Origin: Lachnospiraceae bacterium
GTDB lineage: Bacteria; Bacillota; Clostridia; Lachnospirales; Lachnospiraceae
DNA: 15,036 bases
NCBI GenBank assembly: GCA_009774395.1
Contig: VSNQ01000116.1
Location: 1 to 15,036, forward strand
Direction of reading: 5' to 3'
Shown here piece after piece: positions 13,019-15,036 of the stretch (positions within the stretch are counted from its first letter, which is position 1; each line of letters begins with the position of its first letter). A program made the position numbers and the translations under genes. Below the pieces are notes generated by a model. The model was not told the DNA's origin. It was given only the letters and a program-made list of their open reading frames with translations, and did not search any database.

Positions 13019-13234
13019 ATGAGTTTACCATACTTTGCAGTGATTTACAAGGAAGCTGGTAAATCATATAATGAAGCCGCTGAATGCCCTGTCAGACGGG
13101 GCGGAATGAATCCGAAAATTTTGGAAACAGTGTGGGGAGCAGGATACCGTTTTAACAAAAAATATTTAGATTTTAATTTAGAGAGAGGTGAAGTCAGTGA
13201 AAATGGAATTAGTTATTTTAGATTGGATACATAA
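13019..13234 (+). pseudogene. Remnant of an OmpR-family response regulator C-terminus
   Basis: Only a short part of this 71-codon frame resembles a known protein: CPVRRGGMNPKILETVWGAGYRFNKK (roughly 13088-13165) corresponds to the end of an OmpR winged helix, where VRR and ETVWGxGYRF normally flank the last helix and hairpin. The receiver domain and most of the DNA-binding domain are absent, and the residues between VRR and NPKI are shortened. After a run of A at about 13156 the frame continues beyond the usual family C-terminus. It is best read as a decayed gene, not as a working regulator. Confidence 0.6.
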
Positions 13235-13295
13235 TTTTCGGACTCCAATAGGAGATATTATTGAAAAGTCTGTTTGGAAGAATACGTCCTTGTGA
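13197..13295 (+). pseudogene. N-terminal fragment of a PAP2-type phosphatase
   Basis: A GTG at 13197 (or ATG 13203), behind a GAGAGGTG site, reads MELVILDWIHNFRTPIGDII and then ends at a TGA after 33 codons. That opening is typical of PAP2-family membrane phosphatases, where a first membrane helix should follow. Here the frame runs into unrelated residues (EKSVWKNTSL). It overlaps the regulator remnant in another frame. I infer that a deletion removed nearly all of the phosphatase. The identification rests on about 20 residues from memory. Confidence 0.45.
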
Positions 13296-13370
13296 TGTAA
13301 ACACTTCAATTCAGCTTTTAATTGTAAGACCAAAGGATTTCTATAATCTATTTTTTGGACAAATTTTAAT

Positions 13371-13398
13371 GGAATTGTGCATATGTTTGTGATAGAAT
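13371..13398 (+). promoter_or_regulatory. Promoter of the Fic gene
   Basis: TAGAAT at 13393-13398 preceded by TGTG (extended -10), with weak -35 TGGAAT (13370-13375). The surrounding 33 nt nearly repeat the promoter of the P-loop gene at 10762-10794. The Fic start is about 50 bp downstream, the same distance as in the other gene. Confidence 0.55.
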
Positions 13399-13449
13399 AA
13401 TGTCATTATACTATTTTAGTTTTTTTATTAAAATTGGAAAGAGAATGAT

Positions 13450-14217
13450 ATGAATAACAGTAAAGCTTTTTTGGATTTTCTTTTAAACAGATTCAGAATT
13501 GAAAGAGAAAAATTTGATAGATCGGGTGTGTATGCATATACGCAAAGGGTATTTGCTTATAACTCAAATAAAATGGAAGGCAGCACACTCACGGAGGAGC
13601 AGACAGCTTCGTTATTTGATAATGGGACTTTACCAAAATCAGATGATTATTATAGAGCAAAGGATGTTGAAGAAATGAATGGGCATTTTCTGATGTTCAA
13701 TCAGATGCTTGATACGTTAGAACAACCATTATCAGGAGAATTGATAAAGCGTTTTCATTATGAATTAAAGTCAGGAGTATTTGAGGATCGTGCGAATGGA
13801 TATGCGATTGGAGATTATAAGCAGCGTCCAAATAGGATCGGCATCTATCAAACGGTAAGACCAGAAAATGTTGCTCAGGAAATGGATTTATTAATCGACT
13901 GGTATCACAATCAAGTGGTCAATATTTCCATATTGGCTGAATTTCATGCAAGATATGAGAGTATTCACCCGTTCCAAGATGGAAATGGGCGGACAGGAAG
14001 ACTGATACTTTTTAGAGAATGTCTAAAAAATAGAATTGTGCCAGTGGTAATTGAGGATGTAAATAGAAATGTGTATTTGGAAGCATTGAAAGAATATAGA
14101 GAAGAAAAGCAATTGGAGAAATTCGTCAAACTTTTTGAAAAGGAACAGCGGTTTTATTGGGAGAAGTGCAAGTATTTTATGCAGCAGGGTCAGAAAGGAA
14201 AATCTAATCGTTTGTGA
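13450..14217 (+). CDS. Fic-domain protein (predicted AMP-transferase, N-terminally inhibited class)
   Basis: A 255-aa protein expected to attach AMP, or another nucleotide part, to target hydroxyls. The Fic core motif is complete: HPFQDGNGRTGR at 173-184 fits HxFx(D/E)GNGRxxR with catalytic His173. The inhibitory helix motif (S/T)xxxE(G/N) appears as SNKMEG at 39-44, so Glu43 should block the active site as in class II Fic proteins. The beta-flap region is DYKQRPNRIGIYQTVRPENV (about 122-141). No separate antitoxin gene is adjacent, in line with self-inhibition. The C-terminus is a lysine-rich helix. The ATG follows GGAAAGAG. Its promoter resembles that of the P-loop kinase gene. The target is unknown. 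Confidence 0.92.
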   Translation: MNNSKAFLDFLLNRFRIEREKFDRSGVYAYTQRVFAYNSNKMEGSTLTEEQTASLFDNGTLPKSDDYYRAKDVEEMNGHFLMFNQMLDTLEQPLSGELIKRFHYELKSGVFEDRANGYAIGDYKQRPNRIGIYQTVRPENVAQEMDLLIDWYHNQVVNISILAEFHARYESIHPFQDGNGRTGRLILFRECLKNRIVPVVIEDVNRNVYLEALKEYREEKQLEKFVKLFEKEQRFYWEKCKYFMQQGQKGKSNRL

Positions 14218-14277
14218 GTATAGATTGAGGATTTGACAAGGACGAATGATTCACCGATAGTAAATAGGGGGAGAAAA

Positions 14278-14976
14278 ATGGAACAGTTTCAATTTATTTG
14301 GCGCTATATTAAGCGTCACAAATGGCAGTATATTGGTGGTATGATAACGCTGTTAGTGGTGGATTTTGCCAATCTGTACATTCCCAAGACAACGGGAGTT
14401 ATTACAGATGGACTTGCCGCTCATGAAATGGATATGAACGGCGTATTGAAAAATCTTGGAATCATTGTTGCAATCGGGGCAACGCTGGCATTAGGGCGGT
14501 TTTTGTGGCGTTATTTTATTTTCGGAGCATCGCGCGGGATTGAGCATGAAATCCGTGACAATCTGTTTGCGCACTTGGAAACGCTGGATGTGGAGTATTA
14601 TAATGAACATAAAACAGGCGATTTAATGACACGATTTACCAGTGATTTAAACGCGGTGCGTATGGCAATCGGCCCAGCGGTTATTGCGGCGTTTGACGCA
14701 ACTGTAATGACAGTTATGGTTATTGGTCAGATGATTGTTTATGTTGATATCCGGCTGACATTGGCTGCTGTAGTGCCGATGCTGTTTATTGCGGCAGGCG
14801 AATTGTATTATGGGAAAATAATGCAGAAGCGGTATCGGGAGCGGCAGGAAGCGGTGTCGGACTTAACGGATTTTGTACAGGAAAGTTTTTCCGGTGTGCG
14901 TGTTGTCAAGGCATTTGTGCGGGAGCGTGCGCAAATCCGCGAATTTGCCAAGGTTAATAATAACCTGAATCCGTGA
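14278..14976 (+). CDS. ABC exporter, truncated after the membrane domain
   Basis: The first about 230 residues are typical of a fused ABC exporter (type IV, as in YheI/LmrC-like half-transporters): IWRYIKRHKWQYIGGM, the IPKTTGVITDGL segment, SRGIEHEIRDNLFAHLETL, EYYNEHKTGDLMTRFTSDLNAVR, and FVQESFSGVRVVKAFVRERAQIREF. About 580 residues would be expected. The last two membrane helices and the whole ATP-binding domain are missing because the frame changes to unrelated residues after KVNNN (about 14961) and stops. As it stands the product cannot hydrolyse ATP. The start ATG 14278 has AGGGGGAG just upstream; an ATG at 14233 lacks such a site. It could also be an assembly or window-edge effect. 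The Fic gene lies 60 bp upstream. Confidence 0.8.
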   Translation: MEQFQFIWRYIKRHKWQYIGGMITLLVVDFANLYIPKTTGVITDGLAAHEMDMNGVLKNLGIIVAIGATLALGRFLWRYFIFGASRGIEHEIRDNLFAHLETLDVEYYNEHKTGDLMTRFTSDLNAVRMAIGPAVIAAFDATVMTVMVIGQMIVYVDIRLTLAAVVPMLFIAAGELYYGKIMQKRYRERQEAVSDLTDFVQESFSGVRVVKAFVRERAQIREFAKVNNNLNP

Positions 14977-15036
14977 ACCCCGCCTCGCATTTCCAATCCC
15001 GAAGCCAGTACTTATGCTGCTTTGTTGGGCATTTGC
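14962..15036. other. Sequence of different origin at the window end
   Basis: From about 14962 the expected ABC exporter codons stop and a more GC-rich stretch begins. Two minus-strand frames are open to the window edge (one reads WLRDWKCEAGFTDSG), but it is too short to identify. It may be the end of an inserted element, a deletion junction or an assembly join. Confidence 0.4.

Noticed and set aside
13450..14217. Fic gene as the toxin of a toxin-antitoxin pair
   Set aside because: The inhibitory motif is inside the protein and no small antitoxin gene is adjacent, so a two-gene system is not supported.

Overview
The window looks like chromosomal accessory DNA of a low-GC Gram-positive anaerobe, probably class Clostridia. 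Support comes from the A+T-rich composition, strong GGAGG-type ribosome sites, the gene families present (SleB-like hydrolase, CadC-like repressor, OmpR/histidine kinase plus ABC module, Fic, TauE) and many short palindromic intergenic repeats. The species cannot be named from the sequence alone. I see no rRNA, tRNA, CRISPR array, transposase or phage gene.

Layout. 1-181 is a long palindromic repeat; 276-896 encodes a SleB/CwlJ-type cell wall hydrolase. 897-1533 is gene-free but packed with consecutive inverted repeats. 1534-1866 is a TfoX N-domain protein with its own terminator. 1941-5191 (+) is a metal-resistance operon: a promoter overlapped by a 13-4-13 palindromic operator, an ArsR/CadC-type repressor, a free-standing heavy-metal-binding domain, a Zn/Cd/Pb P-type ATPase without its own N-terminal metal domain, and the C-terminal half of a TauE/SafE permease whose 5' half appears deleted.

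9564-5202 (-) is a two-component/ABC module: response regulator, histidine kinase, ABC ATPase and ABC-2 permease. A 33-nt sequence with a GTTGA-type direct repeat followed by a -10 box occurs upstream of the regulator and again upstream of the ATPase (26 of 33 positions identical by eye). This suggests that the regulator controls both itself and the transporter. The regulator gene starts with an 18-bp repeat in four copies, three of them carrying an in-frame ATG. A 163-bp imperfect palindrome lies between ATPase and permease, and its end supplies the ATPase stop codon.

10393-9767 (-) is a membrane-anchored XRE regulator translationally coupled to a small lipoprotein. 10843-11358 is a chloramphenicol-phosphotransferase-like P-loop protein, 11519-11959 a conserved-looking protein of unknown function, 12003-12959 (-) a GNAT acetyltransferase. 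13019-13295 holds remnants of an OmpR regulator and a PAP2 phosphatase. 13450-14217 is a Fic AMP-transferase with its inhibitory helix; its promoter region closely matches that of the P-loop gene. 14278-14976 is an ABC exporter cut off after about 230 residues, where the sequence changes character up to the window end.

Overall this is a region of small stress, metal and envelope-response genes shaped by palindromic repeats and deletions. I found no wholly new multi-gene system. The strongest leads are the duplicated regulator box, the expanded regulator N-terminus, the repeat-supplied stop codon, the promoter shared by the P-loop and Fic genes, and the XRE-lipoprotein pair.
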